A stretch of 64,000 nucleotides of DNA, taken from an uncultured Alphaproteobacteria bacterium. GTDB taxonomy: Bacteria; Pseudomonadota; Alphaproteobacteria; HIMB59. Made by a program: the position numbers and the translations under genes. The stretch lies in NCBI GenBank assembly GCA_902575725.1, contig CACGSS010000001.1, positions 62,001 through 126,000 on the forward strand, written 5' to 3'. The notes under the pieces were generated by a model. It saw nothing but the letters and a program-made list of their open reading frames with translations. It was not told where the DNA came from and made no database searches. Shown in pieces: positions 26,777-37,867 of this stretch (position 1 is the stretch's first letter; each line of letters begins with the position of its first letter).

Positions 26777-27455
26777 CTTAACATTAATTATTCCAGCAAA
26801 AAATGAAATAGAGTCTATAGATGAAGTTTTAGAAGAAGTCATAAAATTTAATCAAAAGTTAAAAATACTCGTAGTAGTTGACGATGCTGAAGACAATACT
26901 TTTCAAAGTCAATTTTATAAAAAAAATAATTTAGAAAATTTAAGTTTTATAGTATCACAATACCCCTCCTATTCGGGTGCTGTTAGATATGGTGTTGAAA
27001 AATCAGAGACAAAATTTTGTTGTATTTTCAATGCAGACGGATCTTTCTTTCCATTAAGTTTAAAAGATATGTACGAGAAACTTCTAAAATATGATTTTGT
27101 ATATTGTTCAAGATACAAAAAAAATGGCTCAAGTGATGATGATACGATTTTGACATATATTGGAAATAAGATTTTTTCTTTGATGGGTAGGATATTATTT
27201 AAAGTGAAAATTACTGATATCCTGTATTCATACGTAATGTTTGACAGAAAAAAATTTATATATCTAAATTTAAAGTCTCAAAAATTTAATCTTGCCTTAG
27301 AGCTACCAATTAAAAATGCCTTAGAAAATTCTAAATATACTGATATTGCCTCGCATGAAAGAAAAAGATTTAGTGGAAAAAAAAAGGTAAGAGAGTTTCA
27401 AGATGGATTTCAACTACTTATGTTTATGCTGGGTATGTTCATTAGAAATTTTTGA
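26769..27455 (+). CDS. Glycosyltransferase family 2
   Basis: 228-residue GT-A transferase: LTLIIPAKNEIESIDEVL opening, VVDDAEDNTF, CIFNADGSFFPLS for the DxD-like metal site, and YCSRYKKNGSS after it, resembling dolichol-phosphate-mannose-synthase-like GT2 proteins. No C-terminal membrane helices are obvious, though the end (LLMFMLGMFIRNF) is hydrophobic. It overlaps the gmd stop by 8 bp and is the last gene of this plus-strand operon, overlapping the convergent epimerase gene by 14 bp. It might make a polyprenyl-phosphate sugar for the GT39-like protein. Confidence 0.85.
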   Translation: MDDLTLIIPAKNEIESIDEVLEEVIKFNQKLKILVVVDDAEDNTFQSQFYKKNNLENLSFIVSQYPSYSGAVRYGVEKSETKFCCIFNADGSFFPLSLKDMYEKLLKYDFVYCSRYKKNGSSDDDTILTYIGNKIFSLMGRILFKVKITDILYSYVMFDRKKFIYLNLKSQKFNLALELPIKNALENSKYTDIASHERKRFSGKKKVREFQDGFQLLMFMLGMFIRNF

Positions 27456-28131
27456 TTTGTCTTAATAAAATGTCTAATTTAGCATCCTCACAATAATTTT
27501 TTGATAAGAGATTGAGTTTATTTCCTGTAAAATTTGATCTAGACTTTACTATTTTAGCAATATCTCCAAGGGTAATGGACTTATCAGCTCCTATTTCAAG
27601 AATACCATTATGTTTAATTTTTGAAAGAACCAGTCTTGACATTTGCAAACTTGAAATAGGATTGACCAAACTACTTTTTGAAATAAAAATATTTTTAGAG
27701 TTCAAAATATCCCATAAGATTCCTCTTTTTTGTTTTGAGTTAAATAATACTGGTAGTCTTATAACTAAAGAATTATCAAAGACTTTAAGAGTGTAATCCT
27801 CGATTATTTTTCTATTCAAACCATATGAATTATTTTCTAATCTAGCTGAAATGGTACTTATAAGGATAAATTTTTTTGTAATAATTTTTTTTTTAATAAC
27901 CTGAATTAATTTTAAAGAATTTATGATATCATTAATACTATCCTCATTTACACTTCTTTTATTTCCAGAATTAGCACAGTGGAATAAACAGTCTAACTTA
28001 AGATTTGTAGAAAAACTTTTTAAATAATTTCTATCTATTTTATAAAGTTTATATTTAGCTTTATTTTTTAAAAAATCTACTAGTGAGCTGCCCACAAAAC
28101 CATTAGGCCCAAGAATGCCTACTTTTACCAT
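27442..28131 (-). CDS. NAD(P)-dependent epimerase/dehydratase-like SDR, short
   Basis: 229 residues. The Rossmann motif GILGPNGFVGSSLVDFL and the strand LISTISARL before NSYGLNRKIIEDY define an extended SDR. The position of the catalytic pair reads Y-G-L-N-R-K, so Lys is displaced by one or replaced by Arg. The protein is about 70-80 residues shorter than typical sugar epimerases because the C-terminal substrate domain is small. It overlaps the upstream Wzz-like gene by 7 bp. Substrate unknown. Confidence 0.7.
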   Translation of the reverse strand: MVKVGILGPNGFVGSSLVDFLKNKAKYKLYKIDRNYLKSFSTNLKLDCLFHCANSGNKRSVNEDSINDIINSLKLIQVIKKKIITKKFILISTISARLENNSYGLNRKIIEDYTLKVFDNSLVIRLPVLFNSKQKRGILWDILNSKNIFISKSSLVNPISSLQMSRLVLSKIKHNGILEIGADKSITLGDIAKIVKSRSNFTGNKLNLLSKNYCEDAKLDILLRQIKNF

Positions 28132-28853
28132 TCAACTTTTTTGTAAAAAGCCAATACGAGTATAGTAAGTAATAAAGAAATAACCGATGATAATAATATA
28201 TAAAATACTAATTTCTGAAAACCATGAGTATCTTCTATACTTATAATGTTTGTATTTATAAGTTTAACATTTTCAATTTTTTCAACAAGCTTATCGGAGT
28301 CAAATAAAAAAGATGTTTCATTATCATATTTACTATAATAAATATTTTTAATTACTTCATAACTCTCTTGAATACTGAGAAAAATTTGTTTTGCTAGTAA
28401 TTTATTAATAACATTTTCTTTGAAAATATTTAATGATTTTTTCTCAAAATTATTAATGTACTTTGTCAATTCATCTTTGGATGGAGATATAAATTTGATT
28501 AATATGTATCTAGTTTCATAATCGCTTAATTCAAATGAATTTTCCTCTACATATATTTCTGATCTAATATTAATATTATTATTCAATGATGATTGTGTAT
28601 AGGTCATCTTAAAATAAAGTTGCTCTATTTCATCAATACCAACAATTTTATTACTAGTAAAAGCATTAGTAGAGGTTGTAGATATCATGTCATCTAGTTG
28701 GCTCACTAATTCTAAAAGTTCATAGTCAAGGGAGTAAGTCTTAGAGATAACATGATTGTTTTCTTCTAAACTATAAAATAAAATAGAAATAATATTTAAA
28801 CATAAAAATGTACCAAAAAAAAAATATAATGGCTTCTTAAAAAGAGATAACAT
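28125..28853 (-). CDS. Two-TM periplasmic-loop protein, possible Wzz-like chain-length regulator
   Basis: 242 residues, not recognised by motif. There is a basic N-terminus, one membrane helix at about residues 10-28, a long mostly helical and charged extracytoplasmic part, a second helix at about 214-236 and a short basic tail. This is the topology of polysaccharide co-polymerases (Wzz). The Pro/Gly-rich motif normally near the second helix is not evident. The neighbourhood (transferases, ligase, WecA-like enzyme) supports a role in chain length control, but only topology and context speak for it. Confidence 0.5.
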   Translation of the reverse strand: MLSLFKKPLYFFFGTFLCLNIISILFYSLEENNHVISKTYSLDYELLELVSQLDDMISTTSTNAFTSNKIVGIDEIEQLYFKMTYTQSSLNNNINIRSEIYVEENSFELSDYETRYILIKFISPSKDELTKYINNFEKKSLNIFKENVINKLLAKQIFLSIQESYEVIKNIYYSKYDNETSFLFDSDKLVEKIENVKLINTNIISIEDTHGFQKLVFYILLSSVISLLLTILVLAFYKKVEW

Positions 28854-28879
28854 AATAATATACGTAAAAATATAATATT

Positions 28880-30034
28880 ATGAAAAGAATTAAAAGCATT
28901 ACATTTGTTGTAAATGATTTAAACTTTTTATTAAGTCATAGAAAAAATTTAATTAAATTTCTCCAAGATAATAATCAAAAAATTAACATTCTTTGTCCAA
29001 AGATTAGGTTAATGAAGAGAAAAAAATATAATTACAACATTATAAATTTTTTCATGAGACAAAGAGGAAAAAATATTTTTTTTGAACTGTTGTGCTTTTT
29101 TGATTTACTTGTAAAAATGCTATTTGTTAAGACAGATATTTATCATTTAATTTCTTTAAAGCCAATAATATATGGATCTTTGGTATCAAAAATATTTAAT
29201 AAGAAAATAATTTGCTCCTTTAGTGGTCTTGGATATTTTAAGAGTATGGATAAAAAAAAAATTTCTTCAAAAATATTAATTTTTTTACTTATTTATAGCC
29301 TAAAAAATAATAAAAATTCTTATCTCATTTTTCAAAATACATCTGATCAAAATATTTTGAATAGTTTTTTAAAATTTAAAAAACAAAATAATTATACTTT
29401 GATACAAGGAAGTGGTGTAAATACAGACAAATACTATAAATTTTTTAATAGTAAAAATTTATCTGATAAAAAAACATTTGTTTATGCAAGTAGGTTAATT
29501 AAAGAAAAAGGTATTATCGATTTTATAGAAGCTGCAAGAGAATTTAATAAAAATTTAAAAATTGATAAAAAAAAATTTACTTTTTTAATAGCTGGAAAAT
29601 TTATTAAGAATGAATTGAAATGGAAAACAAAGGATGATTTTATTTCTTATATCAATGGACTAGGTGAGAATATCAATTATTTAGATCATCAAGATGAAAT
29701 GGATTTATTATTTAAAAAAGCTTCTGTTATTGTATTGCCTACGTACTACGGTGAAGGCGTGCCAAAAATATTGTTAGAGTCTCTAGCTTCAGGAATTCCA
29801 ATTATAACAACCTTTCAGAGAGGATGTAGAGAGTTAGTTGACAAAGGTAACAATGGATTTATTTGTAGGAAAAAAGACCCTGAAAATCTATCAAATATTT
29901 TTGATAAGTTTCAAAAACTATCTAATAATGATATTTATAAAATGTCCTTAAATTGTATATCATATGCTAGAAAAAATTTATCAATTAATAAGGTTACAAA
30001 AAATCATAACATTGCTTATAATTATTTTGAATGA
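28880..30034 (+). CDS. Glycosyltransferase family 4/1
   Basis: 384-residue GT-B transferase. The N-terminal half has KRIKSITFVVNDLNFLLSHR and YHLISLKPIIYGSLVSK. The donor half has FVYASRLIKEKGIIDFIEAA and the diagnostic VLPTYYGEGVPKILLESLASGIPII, where the EGxPxxxLE pattern binds the nucleotide sugar. This resembles transferases adding GlcNAc/GalNAc or similar sugars early in repeat-unit assembly. It is divergent (26 bp) from the Wzz-like gene. Confidence 0.9.
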   Translation: MKRIKSITFVVNDLNFLLSHRKNLIKFLQDNNQKINILCPKIRLMKRKKYNYNIINFFMRQRGKNIFFELLCFFDLLVKMLFVKTDIYHLISLKPIIYGSLVSKIFNKKIICSFSGLGYFKSMDKKKISSKILIFLLIYSLKNNKNSYLIFQNTSDQNILNSFLKFKKQNNYTLIQGSGVNTDKYYKFFNSKNLSDKKTFVYASRLIKEKGIIDFIEAAREFNKNLKIDKKKFTFLIAGKFIKNELKWKTKDDFISYINGLGENINYLDHQDEMDLLFKKASVIVLPTYYGEGVPKILLESLASGIPIITTFQRGCRELVDKGNNGFICRKKDPENLSNIFDKFQKLSNNDIYKMSLNCISYARKNLSINKVTKNHNIAYNYFE

Positions 30035-30035
30035 A

Positions 30036-31301
30036 TTAATTCTTCTTGATAAGCATTCTCTCAGAAAAATAAAACAAAAAGATACCAAACACTAAAAAAT
30101 GAATAATATTTAACCATTGATTAAAAAAGTCCATAGTTGGAATTATGGGCCAAAAATAAAGAGATAGAACAATAGTGCAGATTAGGTATTTGTAATTAAC
30201 AGTTTCATGTCTTTTATATAAATAAATTTGAAAAAAACTATGTAATATAATTTTCAAAAAAAATAAATATAAAGTAATTAAAAATATTGCTCCAATAATT
30301 CCATTTTCTGCTAATAACTGAATATAAAAATTGTGTGGGTGAGAAGAACAAGTAAGTTTATTTTTATAAAATTTTTCCTCAAGACATAAATATCTAAACA
30401 TTCCAGACCCTTGTCCAATTAGTGGCTTATCAATAAACATTTTTAATGCTGAAAGATAATGTTCTTCATGATGTGCAGAGTATGGAAGGAATGGGATAGA
30501 TTTATTATTAATTTGTTTAATAGTATGATCAATCATTCTATTCTTTACATTTGACTCAAGAGAAAATAATAAAATAAAAAGACACAAAGAAAAGGTAACT
30601 ATAAATATTTTTTTGAAATAAAAAAAATTGTCCTTTGAAAATATTATTAATAAAACTGTAAAGCAAAATATGTGAAAAAAAGCTGCTCTTTCACCAGAAG
30701 CAAAAACTATTATATTTACTACAAGCAAAAGAGTAATATTAAGCAATCTAAACAAATTACTTTTATAATTTTGATGAATAAATAAAATTGTCATAAGCAT
30801 AAATATTTTTGATATATAATTTCCAACTATTAGTTCATCTTTAAAGAAACTTGATAACCTGTTTGCGTCATAAGAAGTCCATCCAAATATATTTTGACCT
30901 GTAAACCATTGAAAATATGTATCTGGTATAATTATAAAAAGAGACAAGCCAAGGCAAATAAGCAGATGTTTTACAAAATTCTTTTGATATTTCATAAAAT
31001 GAGCAATTGCTAGTGAAAAGAATAAGTACCTTAAATATACTAAAGATGTAAAAAAACTTATGAAAGGGTCACTTGAAAATAAAGAATTAAAAGAAATTAT
31101 TATAATGAAAGATAAAAATAAAATTATTAATCTATTTGTAAATAATTGCCAATATTTTAGGTGAATACACTTAATTAGAAAATATATTGCAATCAGAGAT
31201 AAAAATAGGTCTGGTATAAATCCACCCGTAATGAGCGCTAAGGGAATTAAAACTGCAAGAAAACTAAATAAATTATTGAAGAAAATGTAATTTAAATGCA
31301 T
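30036..31301 (-). CDS. O-antigen ligase / polymerase (WaaL/Wzy_C family)
   Basis: 421 residues with about 10-12 membrane helices. The large periplasmic loop carries LIGQGSGMFRYLCLEEKF and SHPHNFYIQLLAENGIIGA, the conserved HNxxxxxxxExG motif of the O-antigen ligase family. It would transfer the polymer from undecaprenyl diphosphate to lipid A-core, or polymerise repeat units; sequence alone does not separate the two. It ends 1 bp after the convergent transferase gene and is divergent (15 bp) from the WecA-like gene. Confidence 0.88.
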   Translation of the reverse strand: MHLNYIFFNNLFSFLAVLIPLALITGGFIPDLFLSLIAIYFLIKCIHLKYWQLFTNRLIILFLSFIIIISFNSLFSSDPFISFFTSLVYLRYLFFSLAIAHFMKYQKNFVKHLLICLGLSLFIIIPDTYFQWFTGQNIFGWTSYDANRLSSFFKDELIVGNYISKIFMLMTILFIHQNYKSNLFRLLNITLLLVVNIIVFASGERAAFFHIFCFTVLLIIFSKDNFFYFKKIFIVTFSLCLFILLFSLESNVKNRMIDHTIKQINNKSIPFLPYSAHHEEHYLSALKMFIDKPLIGQGSGMFRYLCLEEKFYKNKLTCSSHPHNFYIQLLAENGIIGAIFLITLYLFFLKIILHSFFQIYLYKRHETVNYKYLICTIVLSLYFWPIIPTMDFFNQWLNIIHFLVFGIFLFYFSERMLIKKN

Positions 31302-31316
31302 AAATTAAAATTATAA

Positions 31317-32312
31317 ATGTACTTTGATTTAATTGTTTATACTGGAGTTGTATTTTTAATCAATACCATTACCTACTTTATCGGAAAGGGATTAAATATT
31401 ATAGATAATCCTGATATTCAAAGAAAAATCCACGAAACAAAAATAGTTTGCGTTGGTGGAATGTCTATTTTCGTATCTTATATGTTTATGATTTATAAAC
31501 TTAACCTACCCAATGAAATCATAAATATTTTTCTCTTTGGGTCATATGTCGCTATTTTGGGACTTATAGATGATAAATTTAATATAGATCCATTTATTAG
31601 AATTTTCGCTCAAATAGGAATTATAACTTATTTTCTCTATAAAACAGGTCTTTATATTGATCATATACAAATTACTGAGGATATCAGTATAAACCTGGGT
31701 GGATATAGTGAGCTAATTACAATAATAGCAATTATTTATATCATTAATTCATTTAACTATATTGATGGTATAGATGGATTATGTAGTTTGATATTTATTT
31801 CAATACTAAGTTATTTTATTTTTATATTTAAAATAGAATATTTGATTTACACATTAATACCTGTGATAATTTTTTTATTTTTTAATTTCGGTTTTTTAAA
31901 ATTACCAAGGGTTTTCCTAGGAGATAATGGTAGCACTCTTTTGGGTTTCCTAATTTCTATTTTTTGTATTTACTTTTCTAAACATACTACATTTGATTTA
32001 AGAATTGATGATGGTATGGTAATTTGGTTACTGGCCTATGTTAGCTTTGAATTTTTAGCAACAACACTCTCTAGATTAATAAGAAGAAAAAGTATCTTTT
32101 CCTCTGGTAAAGATCATTTTCATTATTTAATAATGGATTTAATAAAATCAAGCAAACTTGCACTGATTTTAATATTACTTTTAAATTTCATATTCATAAT
32201 TATAGGTGTAGCAATTAATAATTTCTTTCCTAATTATTCTTTCCTAATTTTCATAATAATATTTGTATTATACTTTCTTTATAGAGAGAGTCTTATAAGA
32301 AATTCTAATTAA
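31317..32312 (+). CDS. Undecaprenyl-phosphate sugar-1-phosphate transferase (WecA/MraY superfamily)
   Basis: 331 residues, about 10 membrane helices. Superfamily motifs are all present: IDNPDIQRKIHETK, GLIDDKFNIDPF (Asp pair), NSFNYIDGIDGL, FLGDNGSTLLGF and the cytoplasmic HIH-type loop GKDHFHYLIM. It starts glycan assembly by moving a sugar-1-phosphate, usually GlcNAc- or QuiNAc-type, onto undecaprenyl phosphate at the inner membrane. It marks the right edge of the glycan island, overlapping the convergent mscS by 4 bp. Confidence 0.92.
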   Translation: MYFDLIVYTGVVFLINTITYFIGKGLNIIDNPDIQRKIHETKIVCVGGMSIFVSYMFMIYKLNLPNEIINIFLFGSYVAILGLIDDKFNIDPFIRIFAQIGIITYFLYKTGLYIDHIQITEDISINLGGYSELITIIAIIYIINSFNYIDGIDGLCSLIFISILSYFIFIFKIEYLIYTLIPVIIFLFFNFGFLKLPRVFLGDNGSTLLGFLISIFCIYFSKHTTFDLRIDDGMVIWLLAYVSFEFLATTLSRLIRRKSIFSSGKDHFHYLIMDLIKSSKLALILILLLNFIFIIIGVAINNFFPNYSFLIFIIIFVLYFLYRESLIRNSN

Positions 32313-33403
32313 TTTTTAACATTGTAAATAGTTCTTGAAGGAAATGCAAAAGAGGCAGAGTTTTCTTTTTCAACTATTGATTTAACTTTTAAGGCAAGAT
32401 CCTCTTTAATTTTTAAAAACTCATCCCAATTATTTGTTTTTGTGAAACATATAAGTAATAAATCTATTGAGCTATCATTAAACTTTTCAATCCTAACGAA
32501 ACATTTATAATTTTCGTTGACTATAAATTTATCGTTTTCGCTAATATAGTTTTTTATAGCATCTGTAATAGATTTTAATTGGTCAATAGAGGTTGAGTAC
32601 TCTAAACCAAGAATCCATTTAATTCTTCTATGATTTCTGTTTGAAAAATTAATTATAGGAGCTTCTGCAAAAATATAATTTGGTATTGTAATTGGACTGG
32701 AGTCAAATTCTCTTATAAGTGTTGATCTAAAACCAATATGTTCTACTGTGCCTTCTGTTTGTCCTGGTACACTAATTACATCACCGATTTGAAATCTTTT
32801 TTCGAGTAATATCATTATTCCTGAAATTAAGTTTTTAAATAAATCTTGTGCCCCTAAAGCTACAGCAACTCCAAACAACCCTAAACCCGCTATGACAGGT
32901 CCTATTTTTATGCCCCATACCTCTAAAACAGCAACTATTCCTAAAAAAATAATCAAATATTTTAATGATTTCGTTATCCACTGAGTAAGAGCTTTGGACA
33001 AAATACCCTCTAATTTTTGAAAAAAATTTGAAAAAGGAATGAGAGACTGATGTATTAACCAAAATACAAAAATTGTTGCCAATGTGTTATTAATTTTTTG
33101 AAAATATAACCCCAATGTTGAGTCAACATCAAAATAAAGTGTTATTGTCAAAAAAACAATAACAATGGGTAGTAGCTTGAATGGTGGGATTAAAGCCTCA
33201 AATAGTTTATCATCAATCTTATTGCCAGTTTTTTTTACAAATTTTTTTAATTTATTTACTATTAAATTTGCAATGATACCTCTCAATACAAGAGCAAATA
33301 AAATGGAGATAAATACAATAAATAAGTTTCCAAGACTCAACCCTAAAGCTCCATTATTTATAACGCTCAAAACCTGACCGTAGAAATTATGAAAAATATT
33401 CAC
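32309..33403 (-). CDS. mscS: Small-conductance mechanosensitive channel (MscS family)
   Basis: 364 residues. Four or so N-terminal membrane helices, then the pore helix GLGLFGVAVALGAQDLFKNLISG and the MscS beta domain (KRFQIGDVISV, GTVEHIGFRSTLIRE, TIPNYIFAEAPIINFS), which are diagnostic. It releases osmolytes on hypo-osmotic shock. GTG start at 33403. It lies downstream of groEL on the same strand but beyond a strong terminator, so it is probably transcribed separately or by read-through. Confidence 0.93.
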   Translation of the reverse strand: MNIFHNFYGQVLSVINNGALGLSLGNLFIVFISILFALVLRGIIANLIVNKLKKFVKKTGNKIDDKLFEALIPPFKLLPIVIVFLTITLYFDVDSTLGLYFQKINNTLATIFVFWLIHQSLIPFSNFFQKLEGILSKALTQWITKSLKYLIIFLGIVAVLEVWGIKIGPVIAGLGLFGVAVALGAQDLFKNLISGIMILLEKRFQIGDVISVPGQTEGTVEHIGFRSTLIREFDSSPITIPNYIFAEAPIINFSNRNHRRIKWILGLEYSTSIDQLKSITDAIKNYISENDKFIVNENYKCFVRIEKFNDSSIDLLLICFTKTNNWDEFLKIKEDLALKVKSIVEKENSASFAFPSRTIYNVKN

Positions 33404-33424
33404 TTAATTTGTCTTATATATTAA

Positions 33425-33451
33425 AAAAAAAGCCGCATAAAGCGGCTTTTT
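33425..33451 (-). terminator. Rho-independent terminator after groEL
   Basis: GCCGC (33432-33436) and GCGGC (33442-33446) pair around a 5-nt loop, extended by A/T pairs. On the minus strand a run of T follows, just past the groEL stop. It also has a T run in the other direction. Confidence 0.9.
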
Positions 33452-33469
33452 AATTTATTTTTTTGGTAA

Positions 33470-35128
<1,659 letters not shown>

Positions 35129-35147
35129 TTAATTAGTTTCCTTTCAA

Positions 35148-35438
35148 TTATTTCTCGATAATTCCCATGATGTCTGACTCCTTCATTATCAAGAGTTCTT
35201 TACCATCAATCTTAACTTCAGTACCAGACCATTTACCAAACAAAATTCTATCGCCTTTTTTTACATCTAAAGCTACGACCTGTCCGTTTTCATTTCTAGC
35301 ACCACCGCCTACAGAAATAACTTTTCCTTCCATGGGCTTCTCCTGAGCAGTATCAGGGATTATAATACCGCCTTTTGTACGATCCTCTTGCTCGATTCTT
35401 TCAACCAAGACTCTATCGTGTAAGGGTTTTAAATTCAT
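35148..35438 (-). CDS. groES: Co-chaperonin GroES
   Basis: 96 residues, the normal length. [17 protein letters not shown], the mobile loop [13 protein letters not shown] and the ending [14 protein letters not shown] are canonical. It caps the GroEL chamber. A good ribosome-binding site (GAGGT) stands 7 nt before the ATG. It is the first gene of the heat-shock operon with groEL. Confidence 0.98.
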   Translation of the reverse strand: MNLKPLHDRVLVERIEQEDRTKGGIIIPDTAQEKPMEGKVISVGGGARNENGQVVALDVKKGDRILFGKWSGTEVKIDGKELLIMKESDIMGIIEK

Positions 35439-35470
35439 TTTTTTACCTCTTATATCTATATAATATTTTT

Positions 35471-35497
35471 TTAGCAGTCACTGTTATAGAGTGCTAA
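35471..35497 (-). promoter_or_regulatory. CIRCE operator (HrcA binding site)
   Basis: Minus strand reads TTAGCACTC, nine bases, GACTGCTAA. The consensus is TTAGCACTC-N9-GAGTGCTAA, so only one base differs. It lies 33 bp before the groES start, where HrcA would block transcription of groES-groEL. Confidence 0.93.
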
Positions 35498-35507
35498 ACA
35501 TGTTAAG

Positions 35508-35536
35508 TAAATGGTAAATATATTTGGAGTTTCAAG
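35508..35536 (-). promoter_or_regulatory. Candidate heat-shock (RpoH/sigma-32) promoter for groESL
   Basis: Minus strand has CTTGAAAC (35536-35529) and TACCATTTA (35516-35508), close to the sigma-32 pattern CTTGAA-N13-17-CCCCATNT. The inferred start of transcription would fall at the upstream edge of CIRCE, giving dual HrcA and sigma-32 control. Read by eye only. Confidence 0.5.
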
Positions 35537-35674
35537 AGGATTATTGAAATAATTGAAAAATATTGAAATTTTCTTGAAATTAAATGATTATCCTTTTATG
35601 CAAAACTATATAAATCCAAACTTATTAAGCGAAGTCCATTTTTTAAGGTCTTTCTCGAAATAGGTCAATTAAAT

Positions 35675-37831
35675 TTGTTTGAAAATAATTTAATTAAACA
35701 ACTGGTATTGATAGGAGGTGGGCATGCAAATGTTCAAGTTCTAAAAAAACTCAGTATGACCACAATCAAAGGTCTAAATACTATTTTGGTAAGTGAAAAT
35801 TTTGAAGCTACATATTCAGGTATGACTCCGGGGTATATTCATAATGATTTTAGTAAAGAAGACGTAAGTATAGATCTTCAACGACTATGTATAAACGCAG
35901 GTGCAATATTTATCAAAGATAAAGTAATTAAACTTGATACTAGTGAAAAGAAATTAGAATTGGAAAAAAGTCCATCGATAAATTATGATTTGTTGTCCAT
36001 TAATACTGGTTCGGTATCTAGCACTAAAGGAATTGAAATAAAAAATGAGTCAAGATGTATTTCTGTAAAACCTATTAGTCATCTGATAAAAAATATAAAA
36101 CAAGTCGATCAATTTTTAAAAATTAAAAAAACTAAAGTTGCAGTTGTCGGTGGAGGTGTTGCTTCATTTGAAGTAGCTTTTAGTATGATTAGAAGATACA
36201 AGCAAAATATTGATTTAACAATATTAGGAAAAAAAATTTTAGCAGAAAGAAATTTGAACAGTAAGGCTAAAAAAAAACTTTTAAAAATTGCAAATGACTT
36301 AGGTATTAAGATTTTGAATGAACCAGTTACTTATATTTCAAAAAAATTTATTAAATGTAAAAATGGTGAAACTGTTGAAAGTGACCTAAATTTAATTTCA
36401 ACAGGAGCCTGTTTACAAGTGTGGCTATCAGAAAGCGAATTAGACAAAGATGAAAATGGATTTATTATTGTAAATAAGAATTTATTATCAATTAATAATG
36501 AAGATGTTTTTATAACTGGTGATGCATGCAGTATAATAAATGCTCCAAGGTCAAAATCTGGAGTTATGGCTGTTAGGCAAGGAGAAATACTAAAAGAAAA
36601 TATTTTTTTAAAATTATTTAACAAGCCTCTAAAAAATTTTAAGCCACAAAAAAACTGGTTATATTTAATTGGAACATATCCAGATTATGCTTTGTTAAAT
36701 TATTTTTATTTATCATTACATAGTCGTCTTTGTTGGAAGCTTAAAGTTTTTATAGATAAGCGTTTTATTAATAAATTTAAGTTTACTAATACAAAATTTA
36801 TGAAAAAAAAATCACTACAATTAGAAAAAGAAAAAAAGATAAAGATGTATTGTCAAGGATGTGGTTCAAAGGTATCAAAAAAAAACCTTGTAAATTTTTT
36901 GAAAAAAGAAAAATTTAGCACAAATTTATCAGACTCATCTAAGATTATGATTAAATCTAAATCCATATTACAAACAATAGACCATATAAAACATTTTAAC
37001 TCTATGAATCCATTTGATTTTGGTCGAATTAGTTATTTACATAGTCAAAATGATATTTTGGCTGCAGGTGGGAAAGTAGAGAGTTTAAGTGTGTCTTTGG
37101 GAGTGCCTTTTTCAGAGGATAAAGCGGAGAATTTTTTTCTTAATTATTTCATGAATGGAATTTTTTTTGAGGCAAATAAATATCATTCAACTGTTGAATC
37201 AGGACACTCTTATCACACTAACGAGCCAGGTATAACAATCACAATGAATGGTGAGCCATTAAAAGAATCGAGTAAAGACCTTGCTAACTGTGGTGAACTT
37301 ATATATCTGACTAAACCACTGGGAACTGGCTATTTATTATCTGCATATATGGAAAACTCAAATTTAATTTCCATAGAAGATTATAAAAAAATTATTTATT
37401 TTTTAAAATTAAGTAATTATCTTTCCGCAGATGTTGCAAGAAAAAATGATTGTAAAGTTATGACAGATGTAAGTGGGTTTGGTTTAGGAGCACATTTATC
37501 AGATATATCTAAATCATCAAACTTAACTGCTAATATTAGTTTAAAACAAAATATCTTAATTAATAATAATTTAAATTTGTTAACTAATCATAAAAGCACT
37601 GGATTTAAATATAATTTTGAGTCTACAAACAAATTTATTCTAAATAGTAATAAAAATAAACTAACAAATATATTATATGATCCGCAGACAAATGGGCCTT
37701 TACTAATTATTATTGATGAAAATAAAAAAGACTCTTTTGAGAGGGAATTTTTTAATGTGAATAAATTTCGTCCTTATCTTGTTGGTTATTTTTCTGAGAA
37801 GTCAGATATATTGATAAAAATAAATGATTAA
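35675..37831 (+). CDS. selD: Pyridine-nucleotide-disulfide oxidoreductase fused to SelD (selenide, water dikinase)
   Basis: 718 residues. Residues 1 to about 385 are an NDH-2/FAD-type oxidoreductase: QLVLIGGGHANVQVL (FAD), VAVVGGGVASFEVAF (NAD) and FITGDACSI. From about residue 390 comes a SelD domain. YCQGCGSKVSKKNL keeps Cys396 and Lys399 (the counterparts of catalytic Cys17/Lys20), and NPFDFGRISYLHSQND, LAAGGKVES and DPQTNGPLLIII match SelD. ESGHSYHTNEPGIT is altered relative to the usual GGHTIDDPEP. It starts at TTG 35675, needed to include the FAD motif. The fusion is known from cyanobacteria and marine bacteria; the role could be selenophosphate supply. Confidence 0.85.
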   Translation: MFENNLIKQLVLIGGGHANVQVLKKLSMTTIKGLNTILVSENFEATYSGMTPGYIHNDFSKEDVSIDLQRLCINAGAIFIKDKVIKLDTSEKKLELEKSPSINYDLLSINTGSVSSTKGIEIKNESRCISVKPISHLIKNIKQVDQFLKIKKTKVAVVGGGVASFEVAFSMIRRYKQNIDLTILGKKILAERNLNSKAKKKLLKIANDLGIKILNEPVTYISKKFIKCKNGETVESDLNLISTGACLQVWLSESELDKDENGFIIVNKNLLSINNEDVFITGDACSIINAPRSKSGVMAVRQGEILKENIFLKLFNKPLKNFKPQKNWLYLIGTYPDYALLNYFYLSLHSRLCWKLKVFIDKRFINKFKFTNTKFMKKKSLQLEKEKKIKMYCQGCGSKVSKKNLVNFLKKEKFSTNLSDSSKIMIKSKSILQTIDHIKHFNSMNPFDFGRISYLHSQNDILAAGGKVESLSVSLGVPFSEDKAENFFLNYFMNGIFFEANKYHSTVESGHSYHTNEPGITITMNGEPLKESSKDLANCGELIYLTKPLGTGYLLSAYMENSNLISIEDYKKIIYFLKLSNYLSADVARKNDCKVMTDVSGFGLGAHLSDISKSSNLTANISLKQNILINNNLNLLTNHKSTGFKYNFESTNKFILNSNKNKLTNILYDPQTNGPLLIIIDENKKDSFEREFFNVNKFRPYLVGYFSEKSDILIKIND

Positions 37832-37867
37832 TAGATTAAAAAAAAATAGTCTCATATTGGTATAAAA

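Noticed and set aside
32835..33062. Cys/His-rich minus-strand frame inside mscS
   Set aside because: Out of frame within the conserved MscS pore region; not a real zinc protein.
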